The position numbers were made by a program, and so were the translations under genes. A stretch of 64,000 nt of DNA from the IMG/VR virus record IMGVR_UViG_3300035180_002250, positions 62,001 to 126,000 of that record; one strand, 5' to 3'. Origin of the DNA: a virus. A model generated the notes under the pieces. The model made no database searches, had not been told where the DNA came from, and saw only the letters and a program-made list of their open reading frames with translations. This document shows positions 36,962 through 46,775 of the stretch, piece by piece (the stretch's first letter is position 1; each line of letters starts with the position of its first letter).

Positions 36962-37405
36962 TTAGATATAATTCTTAATTCCGACACCTATAGCTATATT
37001 ATTTTTATTCACTATTTTTATACTTATTAATAACATCCACCTACCATCTTCTACTTGCATAAATTTGCACCCTGTAAATAATATAGTCTTTAAATAATCA
37101 TCATATTTTTTTATATACTCTATACATAGTTTAATATCAGCACTAACTTCAATATCCATCCTACTTAGGTTATCCTTTGATACACTCCGTAACAATGTCA
37201 AATAGCTAACCCCATATGTAGGTTCAAAATAGTCAGTTCCTTTTTCTGTTAATAAATATTTAACAACCTTACTTATTAAGATATCATCCTCTAATGTAAG
37301 TTCTGCATTAGATATGGAATTATCATTTAGTTCTATAAGTTTTATAGATTTATCTATACTATATAAGTTTCCACTATATTTGAATAACGGAAGATCACTT
37401 GGCAT
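36962..37405 (-). CDS. Baseplate protein, gpW/gp25-like
   Basis: A 147-residue protein resembling the gp25-like baseplate family. The helix DDILISKVVKYLLTEKGTDY followed by FEPTYGVSYLTLL matches the conserved start, in which an I-x-x-x-I-x-x-x-L helix precedes the GxRxxxPxxG loop, and the later strands fit too. The typical EPR motif is not obvious. Role: joins the wedge to the sheath. Next to the gp6/J-like gene, as in many contractile phages. Confidence 0.75.
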   Translation of the reverse strand: MPSDLPLFKYSGNLYSIDKSIKLIELNDNSISNAELTLEDDILISKVVKYLLTEKGTDYFEPTYGVSYLTLLRSVSKDNLSRMDIEVSADIKLCIEYIKKYDDYLKTILFTGCKFMQVEDGRWMLLISIKIVNKNNIAIGVGIKNYI

Positions 37406-37418
37406 TATATAAAAACTT

Positions 37419-37805
37419 TCACGATATCCAGTTGGTTAAAACTGTGCTAATATAATCAAAATAGTTCTTCATATTCTTAGCTTCTTTAAAACTGTCCTTC
37501 TTTACATCAGTATAGTATTGATCCCTTGTCCTACTGTACAAATCCGAATACATATTACTCGCCAGCACAAAATCATACGCTTCCTTGGCACTTATAGTCC
37601 GTAGTGGTCTACAATTGTCAACCTGTGTAAAAGCGCCAGCTGCCAGAGCGGATACATCATCAGTGTACAAATCTGTTACACTCTTACCATCATCTGATCC
37701 AGACGTGATAAAGGATTTATCTGAACTTGCTAAATCCTTCAGTACTAAAACCAAGTTAGATATTGCTTTATCTTGGGTTTCTTTATATTTATTTTCTGTG
37801 GCCAT
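37419..37805 (-). CDS. Hypothetical tail-region protein, 128 aa
   Basis: Unrecognised and mostly helical, ending with YFDYISTVLTNWIS. The ATG at 37805 (MATENKYK) lies inside the end of the sigma-factor gene, a 17-base overlap; the in-frame TTG at 37817 is less likely. Because it sits between sigma factor and gp25-like gene, it could be a small baseplate component. Composition shows no motif for enzymatic activity. Confidence 0.6.
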   Translation of the reverse strand: MATENKYKETQDKAISNLVLVLKDLASSDKSFITSGSDDGKSVTDLYTDDVSALAAGAFTQVDNCRPLRTISAKEAYDFVLASNMYSDLYSRTRDQYYTDVKKDSFKEAKNMKNYFDYISTVLTNWIS

Positions 37806-38550
37806 ATCCAGTTTCAATACTTTGAATTTTCTTTTTTAACAGACTCTTCTTATAGGATAACTGTGATTGTGTAATATTATACTTTTTCAAAAGTTCACTT
37901 GTTGTCAGTTTCTTTTTATGATTAAACCCTGTAACATCTTCAAAAAAAGTTTTATTTTCTGGGTCAAGGCTAAAATAAATTGAATAGAGACTGTCTTCGT
38001 CCTTATCAGACATCACAGTATCCTTATACGCACTATCATCAACACCAGCGGACTCAATCATCTCTTTACCAGTGTACTTACCAATCTTTGCAATATCTTT
38101 TGAAGTCCACCCTGTATAGCTATGCAACTCATCCGTAGTTGGTAGTCTGCCATGTATCGTAGTTAAGTAGTCAACCGCCGTATTATAAGTATTGAGCTTT
38201 GTAACAAGATTCTCTGGAATACGCACAGAATTTTGATACGTATACACAATTCTGCTTAATGGTGCTAAATTATTTACAATATGTGTTGATAGTTGTACTC
38301 CCATGCTTGGATTGAATGTATCAATCGCCTTACTTGCCAACAAAATCGCTTCACTCAGTAGAACATCGTTTGACACTGAAGACCCATACCACTTAGCTGC
38401 ATAACTATGAATCAGCCCACTTAACTTATGTAGTAACTGATTCTTATACTTCTTATCACCTGTCTTCTTATATAAATTAAATAATTCCATATCGGAACTA
38501 TTAATTGTTTTAGCACTATCAATATTTTCAATATTCTGATCAATCACCAT
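37789..38550 (-). CDS. Sigma-70-like transcription factor (second copy)
   Basis: A 253-residue sigma factor. Region 2 covers NQLLHKLSGLIHSYAAKWYG and the helix LLASKAIDTFNPSMGVQLST with HIVNNLAPLSRIV. Region 3 is clear: VRIPENLVTKLNTYN followed by GRLPTTDELHSYTGW. Region 4 is short: LTTSELLKKYNITQSQLSYK with a Lys-rich end. The start may be the ATG at 38550 or the GTG at 38547; GGGGTG lies just upstream. It stands among late tail genes, so it probably promotes late transcription, with its own gene preceded by the CATTATTTAATA motif. The TnpB element lies 60 bases upstream. Confidence 0.85.
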   Translation of the reverse strand: MVIDQNIENIDSAKTINSSDMELFNLYKKTGDKKYKNQLLHKLSGLIHSYAAKWYGSSVSNDVLLSEAILLASKAIDTFNPSMGVQLSTHIVNNLAPLSRIVYTYQNSVRIPENLVTKLNTYNTAVDYLTTIHGRLPTTDELHSYTGWTSKDIAKIGKYTGKEMIESAGVDDSAYKDTVMSDKDEDSLYSIYFSLDPENKTFFEDVTGFNHKKKLTTSELLKKYNITQSQLSYKKSLLKKKIQSIETGYGHRK

Positions 38551-38593
38551 TCCACCCCAGTTATTACCAAGTGGTGTATATCTATTAAAAGAC

Positions 38594-38605
38594 TATTAAA
38601 TAATG
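38594..38605 (-). promoter_or_regulatory. Putative late-type promoter CATTATTTAATA
   Basis: Exact minus-strand copy of the motif, about 45 bases upstream of the second sigma-factor gene. TnpB element copy 2 ends six bases away, so its predicted guide begins GTAATCATTATTTAATAG and covers this motif. Confidence 0.5.
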
Positions 38606-38610
38606 ATTAC

Positions 38611-38704
38611 TTGACACTCCACGAGGCTAAAGCCGGTGGATTCTCAGGCAACACCGGCTATTGTCGATGTTAGCGCCTGAACCCTCTGCCCGAGGGCTTT
38701 AATA
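38611..38704 (-). ncRNA. Right-end/omegaRNA core of TnpB copy 2
   Basis: Homologous to the cores at 11266, 55574, 57161 and 61375. It includes the tnpB 3' end and the right-end hairpin. The predicted guide is the flanking GTAATCATTATTTAATAGTC. RNA nature is inferred from the IS200/IS605 family. Confidence 0.6.
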
Positions 38705-39768
38705 TTTATAGCAGCATTGAGGTCTCTATCGAGTGTTACACCACAAGTAGGACAATAGTGAACCCTCACAGATAATGTTTTAGGAACTAATGCACCACAC
38801 TGTGAGCAATTCTGACTAGTCTTGCGTGGGTTAACCTTGGTGATCTGACGACCAGCTTCCTCCGCTTTGTACGTCAGACAATCAAAGAAAGTCCCCCATG
38901 CCGCATCAGAAATGCTCTTGGCAATGTGTCGATTTTTCACCATGTTGCGAATGTTCAAGTCTTCAACATAGATTTCATTGTACTTAGAAACATAATAATT
39001 GGCTGTTTTATGAGCAAAATCATACCTCTGATTGTACACCTTCTCATGTGCTTTTGCCAATAGAACCCTAGCTTCTTTCCGATTCTGCGATCCTTTCTTC
39101 TTTCGTGCAAGACTACGGCTCCTGCGTCGGATAAGATTAGACCCTTGTCTCAGGAACCTTGGGTTTTCAATGGTATGGTCATCTGAGTCTTTGCAAAAAT
39201 ATTTCAGTCCCACGTCAATACCGACTGCATCAGTAACTTCGGGAAACGCACGTGCAGGAACATGATCGCAGGAAAAGCATACAAACCATTTGCCAGTAGA
39301 CATCCTACAGACAGTCACAGTCTTAATAGAACCTTCTATAGGTCTGGATAGAAACAACTTGAATCTTCCAACCCCTTTCACATAGAGATATCTGCCTTCA
39401 AGCTTCCATCCTGCCTGAGTCAGAGTGAAGGAATCATATCTAGTAAAAGACTTAAACCGTGGGAATCCAGCTTTGGCATTTCCAGCTTTGACACGTCTAA
39501 AGAACCCACGAAATGCCTTATCAAGGCGATTTATCACATCCTGGAGTACTTGCGCTACAACAGTTTTATACTCAGGAAAGGCATCTTTTAGAGCTGGTAG
39601 CTCTTTCATTTGCTGCCAAGCAGAAAGAGACACTCGGCATCTGCTATAGGCGTCTATTTTTTGCTCAAGAGCAGCATTGTACAGCCTGCAGCATAAAGAT
39701 AGCCATTGATTACAGGCTACCTCAGTTGCTTTAGTGATCTTCGCTTTGTATTTGTAAGTTCTTCGCAT
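38644..39768 (-). CDS. tnpB: TnpB RNA-guided nuclease, copy 2
   Basis: A 374-residue TnpB with the same intact triad as copy 1 (GIDVGLKYF, YVEDLNI, LDRDLNAAIN). The zinc finger is CSQC ... CPTC followed by Gly here, where copy 1 has Cys. Differences from copy 1 are scattered substitutions, for example in SNLIRRR and VYNQRYD. The element keeps both ends, so this copy could still be mobilised by a TnpA supplied in trans. The gene could serve the three tnpB-less copies as well. Its orientation matches the late tail operon, so read-through transcription would express it late. Confidence 0.92.
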   Translation of the reverse strand: MRRTYKYKAKITKATEVACNQWLSLCCRLYNAALEQKIDAYSRCRVSLSAWQQMKELPALKDAFPEYKTVVAQVLQDVINRLDKAFRGFFRRVKAGNAKAGFPRFKSFTRYDSFTLTQAGWKLEGRYLYVKGVGRFKLFLSRPIEGSIKTVTVCRMSTGKWFVCFSCDHVPARAFPEVTDAVGIDVGLKYFCKDSDDHTIENPRFLRQGSNLIRRRSRSLARKKKGSQNRKEARVLLAKAHEKVYNQRYDFAHKTANYYVSKYNEIYVEDLNIRNMVKNRHIAKSISDAAWGTFFDCLTYKAEEAGRQITKVNPRKTSQNCSQCGALVPKTLSVRVHYCPTCGVTLDRDLNAAINIKALGQRVQALTSTIAGVA

Positions 39769-39964
39769 TTATGCGTTCTTTTGGCTCTTTCAGTCAGAAT
39801 TCGGTGTCACCTACAAACACTAAACATTGATATTTGGTACACCATATTATAGGATATTTAAATTCATGACTAATATTATTATTGGATTTATATCCTATTT
39901 TGGATTTATGATAATTTTATATATTATATTATGTTGTATAATGTAAGAAAAATTCACCTTATAT

Positions 39965-39986
39965 CCCCATGTCTAAAGGAATGGGG
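39965..39986 (-). repeat. Left-end hairpin of element copy 2
   Basis: CCCCAT and ATGGGG pair around a ten-base loop. A degenerate version (CTCCATG ... GCAGTGATC) is found in the mini-element at about 61511-61533, and none in copy 1. Confidence 0.7.
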
Positions 39987-40024
39987 CTTACGGCGTTTTT
40001 TGATAAATTTAATGTACCAGAGTG

Positions 40025-41920
40025 TTATAAATAAATTCTCGTATTGAAAATCTCATTTGCAAGAGGCTTCAACACTTTTTCACGTAAAGATTCATCATTC
40101 CGCGAAGAAACATAGTCACCATCCAAACTAGTATACACAGTATCTCCATAACTATTAACTATTTCACCAGAAGGACTAGGACTAAGCCCCATAAAATCTA
40201 TATAATCCTTAAAATTAACTATATTTCTACTGTTTTCCTCATACGCGGCAAGAGAGTCATATTGAGCATCATGCTTTATATAATCCTTCTTTAACGACGT
40301 ATAATCTACCGCGTCTGAATTAATCATTGAACCATAAACATTACTCATAACATCAGACTTATGCGTATACTTATCGGATATCATTTTAAATGTATTGTTC
40401 AACATAGTGTCTTCTGATAATTCATCCTGTATATCACGAACCAACCCAAGTGTGACAGTAGTACTCATTCCACGTTTTCCCAATTGATGCTGCAACCCCA
40501 AAACATACCCAACAAAAATAAACCCTGTTTCCTCCGTATCATAAACCACTGCCGGGAATCCCTGTACAATATATGGGTTAAACGCAGTAGTCACAGTGAA
40601 ATTTCTACTTTCAAGAATTTTCATCTGTAACTGGCTCTTCATAATATTCTTTTTGTAATCAACTAATGACGAACTACCAGTAATATCCTTATCTGTGAGA
40701 AACGTAGTCCATGGAGGAGCGGAACAATCATAAAGAAACGGGCCAGTGTGCGTTTCAGAAGATAATAATTCACTTGACAGCATATCTTTCTTGGACTTTG
40801 CAGCACTGAGAATAGATGATTGATCCGTATATTTTTCCGTTGGATAATAATCCAAGTACCCCATGGCTGCTACTGGATCAGGGGAATCATATACCCCTGG
40901 AACTTTAAATAAGTCTCGTACTCTTATTCTTGTTGGTACCGCATGAGTATTTTCGAATGTTTGTATCGAACCAACATGACTCTTAAAAATAATATTACAT
41001 AAAGGTGGAACAGCCTCGTACAACATCGGTTTAAGACACATAAAATTAATCTTAGAAGCCGTACCAGATGGATTGGTAATCAAACTGAATTCATACTCCA
41101 TCTTTTCCAAAATAAACGTTAGTATCTCAAACAACGACCCATAATTAGGCCCAAACGATTGTGATGAATAACTATAAAGCTGACGTAACGCTGCATCTGA
41201 AGTTATTCCACTTAGCAATGGGAAACAGTTATCATTAAATTCATTCTTCTCGTCAAAGATACTTAACGTCGGGTACCGCTTATCCATTTTCAATGTTTTA
41301 AAATACTTACTATAGAAATCACTTAATTCTGAAGGTGTATTCTCTACATACCCTTGTTTCTCTTGAATGAAATTAACAATATTTGTTAATAAATCCGTAG
41401 GGTGTTCAATCAACTTACCTGATATTGAAATGCCTTTCGTAAACAATGATAACGGAAATACGTCTTTTAATTGATAACTACTTAGTGCCGCTAAAGCTTG
41501 CCCTGGTATATATGGATTGAATAAATTTTTATCAGCAAATAAAAACTCCAATTTCACATCTTGAAAAACTATACCATGGCTGACACAATTAATAATAAAC
41601 TCCTTATTTCTATCTGTGCTTACATACCCAAATCCAGAAATTTCCCCCTCAAATATTAAAATAAAATCGGTATTAGGATCACCACTAAATTTATGTTCAG
41701 AGGTAGCTTTAGATTTAGGTTTATAAAAGGTATTTGCCAAAAACACTTGAACAGGGATTCGATCCCTTCTACCAATACCATATAATCTATAATCGGGAGA
41801 AATAGATAAGCTACATCGAGGGATATTTGAATACGACGTATTTATTGTTACTGAATTTACAGGTATAAGAATACCTGCTATATAAACTCGAATATCGATG
41901 TAAAATAGTGAATTTGACAT
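40025..41920 (-). CDS. Baseplate hub/tail protein, 631 aa
   Basis: A large protein that starts with IDIRVYIAGILIPVNSVTIN and SNIPRCSLSISPD, typical of the first beta domain of hub proteins in contractile tails (gp27/D-like). The middle part (DLLTNIVNFIQEK, LFEILTFILEKMEYEFSLI) and the later FNPYIVQGFPAVVYD with FVGYVLGLQH match the recurrent hub pattern in which a ring-forming barrel follows. The C-terminus is helical. Role: central baseplate hub that carries the spike. The TnpB element lies just after its stop. A gp27-like assignment is by pattern and position, so moderate confidence. Confidence 0.65.
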   Translation of the reverse strand: MSNSLFYIDIRVYIAGILIPVNSVTINTSYSNIPRCSLSISPDYRLYGIGRRDRIPVQVFLANTFYKPKSKATSEHKFSGDPNTDFILIFEGEISGFGYVSTDRNKEFIINCVSHGIVFQDVKLEFLFADKNLFNPYIPGQALAALSSYQLKDVFPLSLFTKGISISGKLIEHPTDLLTNIVNFIQEKQGYVENTPSELSDFYSKYFKTLKMDKRYPTLSIFDEKNEFNDNCFPLLSGITSDAALRQLYSYSSQSFGPNYGSLFEILTFILEKMEYEFSLITNPSGTASKINFMCLKPMLYEAVPPLCNIIFKSHVGSIQTFENTHAVPTRIRVRDLFKVPGVYDSPDPVAAMGYLDYYPTEKYTDQSSILSAAKSKKDMLSSELLSSETHTGPFLYDCSAPPWTTFLTDKDITGSSSLVDYKKNIMKSQLQMKILESRNFTVTTAFNPYIVQGFPAVVYDTEETGFIFVGYVLGLQHQLGKRGMSTTVTLGLVRDIQDELSEDTMLNNTFKMISDKYTHKSDVMSNVYGSMINSDAVDYTSLKKDYIKHDAQYDSLAAYEENSRNIVNFKDYIDFMGLSPSPSGEIVNSYGDTVYTSLDGDYVSSRNDESLREKVLKPLANEIFNTRIYL

Positions 41921-41928
41921 TTAATATA

Positions 41929-42528
41929 TTATTCCTTAGTTACGGAATACCTAAGATCAACTCCTGGGTTACCACCTTCAACTTGTGTTATCGTATGTTT
42001 GAATACCAAAAACTTGAATTGCACGTCTGCAAAATCATCCACATCAGACGTTCTCTGAATACTTAAATTCATCATCGCTCCTGCTACTGTAGTCTGACAT
42101 TCCCTGTAAAAACTGATGTACGGCATAATATTATAACGTGCAACACACGAAAGCCTGAATAACTTAGTGTACAACAGCATCAACACCTTTTTGTTATCCT
42201 GGGACCCGTGCAACATCGATAACTTACCTGAAAACTGTATCAGGGGTATCTCTCTTCCAAAAAATTGTAGATTAAAATAGTCCCCTACAAATTCAGTAAG
42301 CTGTGATACCTCCTGACCTACATACTGTGACGAGGTAATAATCAAATCCAATTGAATATCAGCCAAAGCACCTGGAATGTAATCCAACACATCCTCAGGT
42401 ATTTTCTGGTCAGAAACATATTTTTTAAGATCAGCATACCCAGAGGAATCTATGAAAAAAGCGGCAGCTCCTGACAAATCATGCGTATTAATTGACGATG
42501 CTGAAATAAACTTTTGTTCTGGAAACAT
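41929..42528 (-). CDS. Tail/baseplate structural protein, 199 aa
   Basis: Unrecognised by family. It contains beta-rich stretches such as YFNLQFFGREIPLIQFSGKL and a late strand pair DVQFKFLVFKHTITQVEGG. Located between the hub and a 189-residue neighbour of similar composition, with only 5-8 base gaps, so the three genes form one block after tape measure. A tube-like or hub-adaptor role is plausible; no motif confirms it. Confidence 0.6.
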   Translation of the reverse strand: MFPEQKFISASSINTHDLSGAAAFFIDSSGYADLKKYVSDQKIPEDVLDYIPGALADIQLDLIITSSQYVGQEVSQLTEFVGDYFNLQFFGREIPLIQFSGKLSMLHGSQDNKKVLMLLYTKLFRLSCVARYNIMPYISFYRECQTTVAGAMMNLSIQRTSDVDDFADVQFKFLVFKHTITQVEGGNPGVDLRYSVTKE

Positions 42529-42533
42529 AAAAG

Positions 42534-43103
42534 TTAACTTGTACTTTGATCAAAGTGTTTATATTTGAACCCGGTTCCTGTTAATAGAAATGGAACCATA
42601 TTATCCGGATTTGAATTACTACTATCTATTACAAAATCAAACATATCTGGTTTAAATATAAAAAAAGTACCCTCTACCCATACATTTAAATCGAACTTGA
42701 ATCTGGACTGACTGTAACCACGTATAAAGCTATTATATAAATTAATAAAATCAATTAAGTGATTTATCTTTGTATCATTATTTAAATACCCAGATAATAC
42801 TACTTTAACCGGGACTGCCCCTGATCCAAATACAGCAAAAGCATCAGACAAATATCTACTACCTGAAAATGCCTCAGTATGATCTTCACTGAATCTACTC
42901 AAAATAAAATTATAATAATTTCTACTTTGTATTAATTTAGAATAAATATTCTTTTCTGCTTCAGACATATCATACGTGTATCTATCCTCAAGATTAGTAG
43001 AATCGTCAAGAGTAATAGACATATAATAAATTTTTGATAAATCTGTATCCGCGTCAATTAAAGCACCATCAACTTGACCAGTTTTATTTTTCTTGAAATA
43101 CAT
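42534..43103 (-). CDS. Tail/baseplate structural protein, 189 aa
   Basis: Unrecognised. A helical middle (DMSEAEKNIYSKLIQSRNYY) is followed by beta-rich sequence (VPVKVVLSGYL, FDLNVWVEGTFFIFKPD). It stands immediately before tape measure in map order (after it in transcription), where tail-completion or hub-initiating proteins often lie. Coding quality is good, and its end is five bases from the next start region. Confidence 0.6.
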   Translation of the reverse strand: MYFKKNKTGQVDGALIDADTDLSKIYYMSITLDDSTNLEDRYTYDMSEAEKNIYSKLIQSRNYYNFILSRFSEDHTEAFSGSRYLSDAFAVFGSGAVPVKVVLSGYLNNDTKINHLIDFINLYNSFIRGYSQSRFKFDLNVWVEGTFFIFKPDMFDFVIDSSNSNPDNMVPFLLTGTGFKYKHFDQSTS

Positions 43104-43154
43104 AGTTTATCACTGTTATTAATGAATTAATATACTTATCTTATGCGTTACTTG

Positions 43155-46100
43155 CTATCGCTCACCATCATACACATTAGTTACAGGGGCAGTTCCAGCT
43201 TTATGCGCATTTTTACCTTCGTTCACTTCTTTTAATACTCCTGTCAACCCCTGTAACGTTGTATTTAAATTTGATAAGGTACTCAAAAGCATGTCATTAC
43301 TTTTACTTTGTGCTTGCGTATTATTATCCGACTGTGAATCTACAGGCCCCGCCAGTCCTGGTGCATTAATACCCATTGATGTAAACACATCTCCCAATGA
43401 TGTAGATAACTTAGAACCAGATATCCCATAATTGGATAACAACTTTACCAACTCAGAACGATTTCCTTTCGACCCAAGAATCCCTGACAATATTTGTTTC
43501 GATGTCGGATCTGTTATCTTACCGCTGCTCAATAAGCTGTTCATCATATCTTCATTGCTGGATACATATTGAAACAGATCACCACCTACCCCAAACAACT
43601 CAGGATTCTTGAAACGTAAGTATAGATTAGCATTGGATAACGTTTCCGCAGCTGCACTCGTGTTATACCCTCTCCTAACCTTCTGGTACATTAAATCCAG
43701 ATTATTGAACCCACTCATACCCGAGCTGCGCAAATCTACACCTTTATTCTTTGCCATCTCAGAAATGCTATTAATATCTTCGCTACCCCACCCGTTCCCT
43801 GCTAAAAACTTGGCAAACGCCCCAACACTACTAACATCTCCAGCACCAGCTCCCAGATAAGCCTTACCAAATTTTCCAATATGCTTCATCTTTTCTTCAG
43901 CATCAGGCCCATTTGCATCAACACCGTATAGCATGGATAGCATCGTGTATGCTTCAAGTGCATTAGAAGTAGGTTGATTGCGCATCAACCCTAAAACATT
44001 GTTAATACCACTTGCTGGTAACAACTCTCCTGCATCTTTATAAAATGCATCTTTAGACTTAATATTTGAACTTTTATATAAATCCTTAACCCTTCCCAAT
44101 TTATATTTATTTAATACTTTACCAATTTTATCACCTAAAATCGGGTCCGATTGTGCTTGTGTAAGCGTTGCTGATAGCATATTATCAAACCCTGAGTGCA
44201 TCGAAGCATTTGTAAATTTAGTAGCAAGTGTTCCTATTAGGTTTTCGATATCTTCAGGTGCATCTAAATTGTCTTTATTAGCCAGTAACAATTCCTTGAA
44301 CCCTTGCATAGCTGGCTTCAAGTCCTCTGAAACTTCTGTACTCTTACCACCAAGTACATTATTAAAAACTTTGTCCATCATAGTAGACTTAGTAGTATAA
44401 TTGAATTTATCGAGCAAATCGGAGTCAACCCCCTGTACCCCATGCAGTACACCAAGTGCCGGTGAAGCCCCTGCTTCTTTCTTAACCAAACGTGCCTGCG
44501 TTCCCCTCACTTTACGTGAGTACATCGCATACAACTGGCCAACCGTCGTTATACCCTGTTCATTCCATTTATTTTGTGATATTGTTAGTGGGCTAAACAG
44601 GGCACTCAATGGAGTATTCGGGTTTGTTTTAAGAGCCCCAATAATTTTCTGTATGTTTCCCGCTCCAAGCGAAGACATAACTGCTAACACAGGGTCATTT
44701 GCAATTTCTGGGTTGGAGGCAATATTATCCTTGAGCATCTTGGCCCGGTACATAGTAGAGATATACGGGTTCTTACTTGCTTCAAAAGGCACACCTTTAG
44801 CGTAATCATTCCATGTACCTGGCATAAATTGATATAGCCCAGTAGCATTGGATGCTGGGTTAACTGCATTAGGGTTCATCGTACTTTCAAAATTCGCAAT
44901 CAACATCATTGTCTGTGGGTCAACCCCTGACTCATTAGAAGCTTTATTGATTGCATCAAGAATGCCTTTATCAACACCAGGCATCGTGTAACCGCCTCCG
45001 GACAATGTAGAACCTGGCCTAGGTCCCGGCATCATAAAACTATTTGCATTCGATCCAAATGGATTCGTATCCCCTGCACCCATCCAGTTTTCAAACCTAG
45101 GATAATATTCTCCGAAATATTTACCTAACTTATCTTCTAGACCGAACTGGAATTGGCGAATTCCACGCTTCATGCGGGATTCAAGCGATCTACTCTGCAA
45201 TTCCTGATTCATATAAGCAGCATATCGTTTTTCTGATTCAACCTTTGCCTGATAACTCTCCGCGTCCTTTAATCTTGGATCCGTCAGTTTCCTAAAATAT
45301 ATCCATTGTTGCTCTGGGTCCTGTATTCCAGAAGCAAACTGAATCCCCGTTCGAATTTGCCGCATTCGTAAACTTTCAGGGGACTCACCACTTTTTCCAG
45401 TGATCATGGTTGCACCATACTTCTGGTAAACCTGACTCATGAAACTATCTTTTTCTTGTGGGCTCATCCCCTTGAATAAATCTTCAGTGGCCTGCTTTTT
45501 ATAGGTTGAATATATCTGCCATGCCTCAGCAGGAGACGTTGTTTTGGACAACTCATTGTACCTCTCTGTACCAGACTTCAAAATATCGTTTGCACCGACA
45601 TTTGGATTATTGATTAACTCCATCAATTTACCCCTGTCAAGCGCCCCACCAGGCCCTCTGGCTGACATTAACAGCATAGACATAAAAGGAGACATGGACA
45701 CATTGGCTGTGGCTCCAGTGGTCTGCTGAGTTATCCCTGAGATACCACCATTTCTGGCAACCACACTCGGGGATACCAACCCTAGCCTCTGCATCATTGT
45801 ATAAGACGCCGCATTACTAATACCCTCCATAGACCCTATGTATGGAGTAAGCCCGGCACTTGAGTATAACAATGCTCCTTGCTGCCCATAAGTGTTCACC
45901 ATCTCAGAATGCTGTATACCAAGCATCCTTGCTGCCATTCTCTCCTGGCTCACCACATTTATCATATTCTCAGGGGCAACACCCATTCTCATTAATCTTG
46001 ACATAGTACCCTGGATAGCCTTAGGATCAGCTGTCTCCAACATTTCCATCATTACTTTAAAATTGTTAACCAGTACCTTTAATTTGGAAATGTATTGACC

Positions 46101-46775
46101 ACTGCTTGTCGAATAATCAAACATCCCACCTTCTACACCAAGATTCATAATTTGACGATAATCTTTATCCTTCAATAGCGTATCAGATGATGACAACTGC
46201 CGAATAACCCGGTCTATCCTTCCTGCACTTGAAGTTGAAAACCCTTGTCCAAGTGCAGTATCAACATCTGGTCCTGCAACAATCTTGCTCATGGTCAACT
46301 GTTGTAACATTCTAGTTTGACGAATACGATCTGCAATAGGCGACGTAATCCCAGGCATAACCGCACCAATAGCCAATCCTGCTACACCACCTAGCAAACC
46401 ACCATGTGTTAAGCCTAACGCCCCCATACCTAATGCAGTTACCGCAGATGTTATAGCTGTGTCCACTAAAGATGTTGTTAACGTCGCTACAGCATCGGAT
46501 ACTTTACGTCTGGCCTGGATAATATTTTTATGGGAATCTGCACCCATTACATAACTATCTACAATATTAGCCCCAGGCATCGCCTGATACCCTATTAATG
46601 CAGACTGAAGTAGCCCTGGCCTTGTTGCTTGGTAGTTTCTGGAAATGTCAGGTGACTGCCTGTATGCACCTAATTGTGGTTGTGTCAGATACCCGGAATT
46701 CGGGAAATATTGCATTCCTCTATCCGTATAAAAACTTGTTTGTAAAAATGACCCACCATCAAAACGTGTATCCAT
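43155..46775 (-). CDS. Tape measure protein with lysozyme-like domain
   Basis: At 1206 residues it is the longest gene of the tail cluster and follows the frameshifted chaperone, the standard place of tape measure. The start overlaps the chaperone stop (TAATG). A glycine/alanine-rich hydrophobic stretch lies at about residues 110-145 (ALGMGALGLTHGGLLGGVAG). A soluble transglycosylase-like domain is at about 605-720: LIANFESTMNPNAVNPASNA, GLYQFMPGTW, and the PYISTMYRAKML helix; the Glu in NFEST is the likely catalytic residue. Long helical regions follow. Roles: sets tail length and locally cuts the cell wall during DNA entry. Confidence 0.85.
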   Translation of the reverse strand: MDTRFDGGSFLQTSFYTDRGMQYFPNSGYLTQPQLGAYRQSPDISRNYQATRPGLLQSALIGYQAMPGANIVDSYVMGADSHKNIIQARRKVSDAVATLTTSLVDTAITSAVTALGMGALGLTHGGLLGGVAGLAIGAVMPGITSPIADRIRQTRMLQQLTMSKIVAGPDVDTALGQGFSTSSAGRIDRVIRQLSSSDTLLKDKDYRQIMNLGVEGGMFDYSTSSGQYISKLKVLVNNFKVMMEMLETADPKAIQGTMSRLMRMGVAPENMINVVSQERMAARMLGIQHSEMVNTYGQQGALLYSSAGLTPYIGSMEGISNAASYTMMQRLGLVSPSVVARNGGISGITQQTTGATANVSMSPFMSMLLMSARGPGGALDRGKLMELINNPNVGANDILKSGTERYNELSKTTSPAEAWQIYSTYKKQATEDLFKGMSPQEKDSFMSQVYQKYGATMITGKSGESPESLRMRQIRTGIQFASGIQDPEQQWIYFRKLTDPRLKDAESYQAKVESEKRYAAYMNQELQSRSLESRMKRGIRQFQFGLEDKLGKYFGEYYPRFENWMGAGDTNPFGSNANSFMMPGPRPGSTLSGGGYTMPGVDKGILDAINKASNESGVDPQTMMLIANFESTMNPNAVNPASNATGLYQFMPGTWNDYAKGVPFEASKNPYISTMYRAKMLKDNIASNPEIANDPVLAVMSSLGAGNIQKIIGALKTNPNTPLSALFSPLTISQNKWNEQGITTVGQLYAMYSRKVRGTQARLVKKEAGASPALGVLHGVQGVDSDLLDKFNYTTKSTMMDKVFNNVLGGKSTEVSEDLKPAMQGFKELLLANKDNLDAPEDIENLIGTLATKFTNASMHSGFDNMLSATLTQAQSDPILGDKIGKVLNKYKLGRVKDLYKSSNIKSKDAFYKDAGELLPASGINNVLGLMRNQPTSNALEAYTMLSMLYGVDANGPDAEEKMKHIGKFGKAYLGAGAGDVSSVGAFAKFLAGNGWGSEDINSISEMAKNKGVDLRSSGMSGFNNLDLMYQKVRRGYNTSAAAETLSNANLYLRFKNPELFGVGGDLFQYVSSNEDMMNSLLSSGKITDPTSKQILSGILGSKGNRSELVKLLSNYGISGSKLSTSLGDVFTSMGINAPGLAGPVDSQSDNNTQAQSKSNDMLLSTLSNLNTTLQGLTGVLKEVNEGKNAHKAGTAPVTNVYDGER

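Larger units (their letters stand above)
38611..40003 (-). mobile_element. IS200/IS605-like TnpB element, copy 2 (both ends present)
   Basis: The right end begins TTGACACTCC at 38611. The left end has the hairpin CCCCAT-loop-ATGGGG (39965-39986) and ends with CTTACGGCGTTTTTT near 40003; its flank reads TTTATCAAAAAA on the minus strand, also seen at the mini-copy at 61551. No tnpA is present. It is inserted between the second sigma factor and a hub gene. Confidence 0.88.

Noticed and set aside
43609-45729. Several plus-strand frames opposite tape measure and other late genes
   Set aside because: They are shadows of strongly supported minus-strand genes, without ribosome sites or recognisable products.
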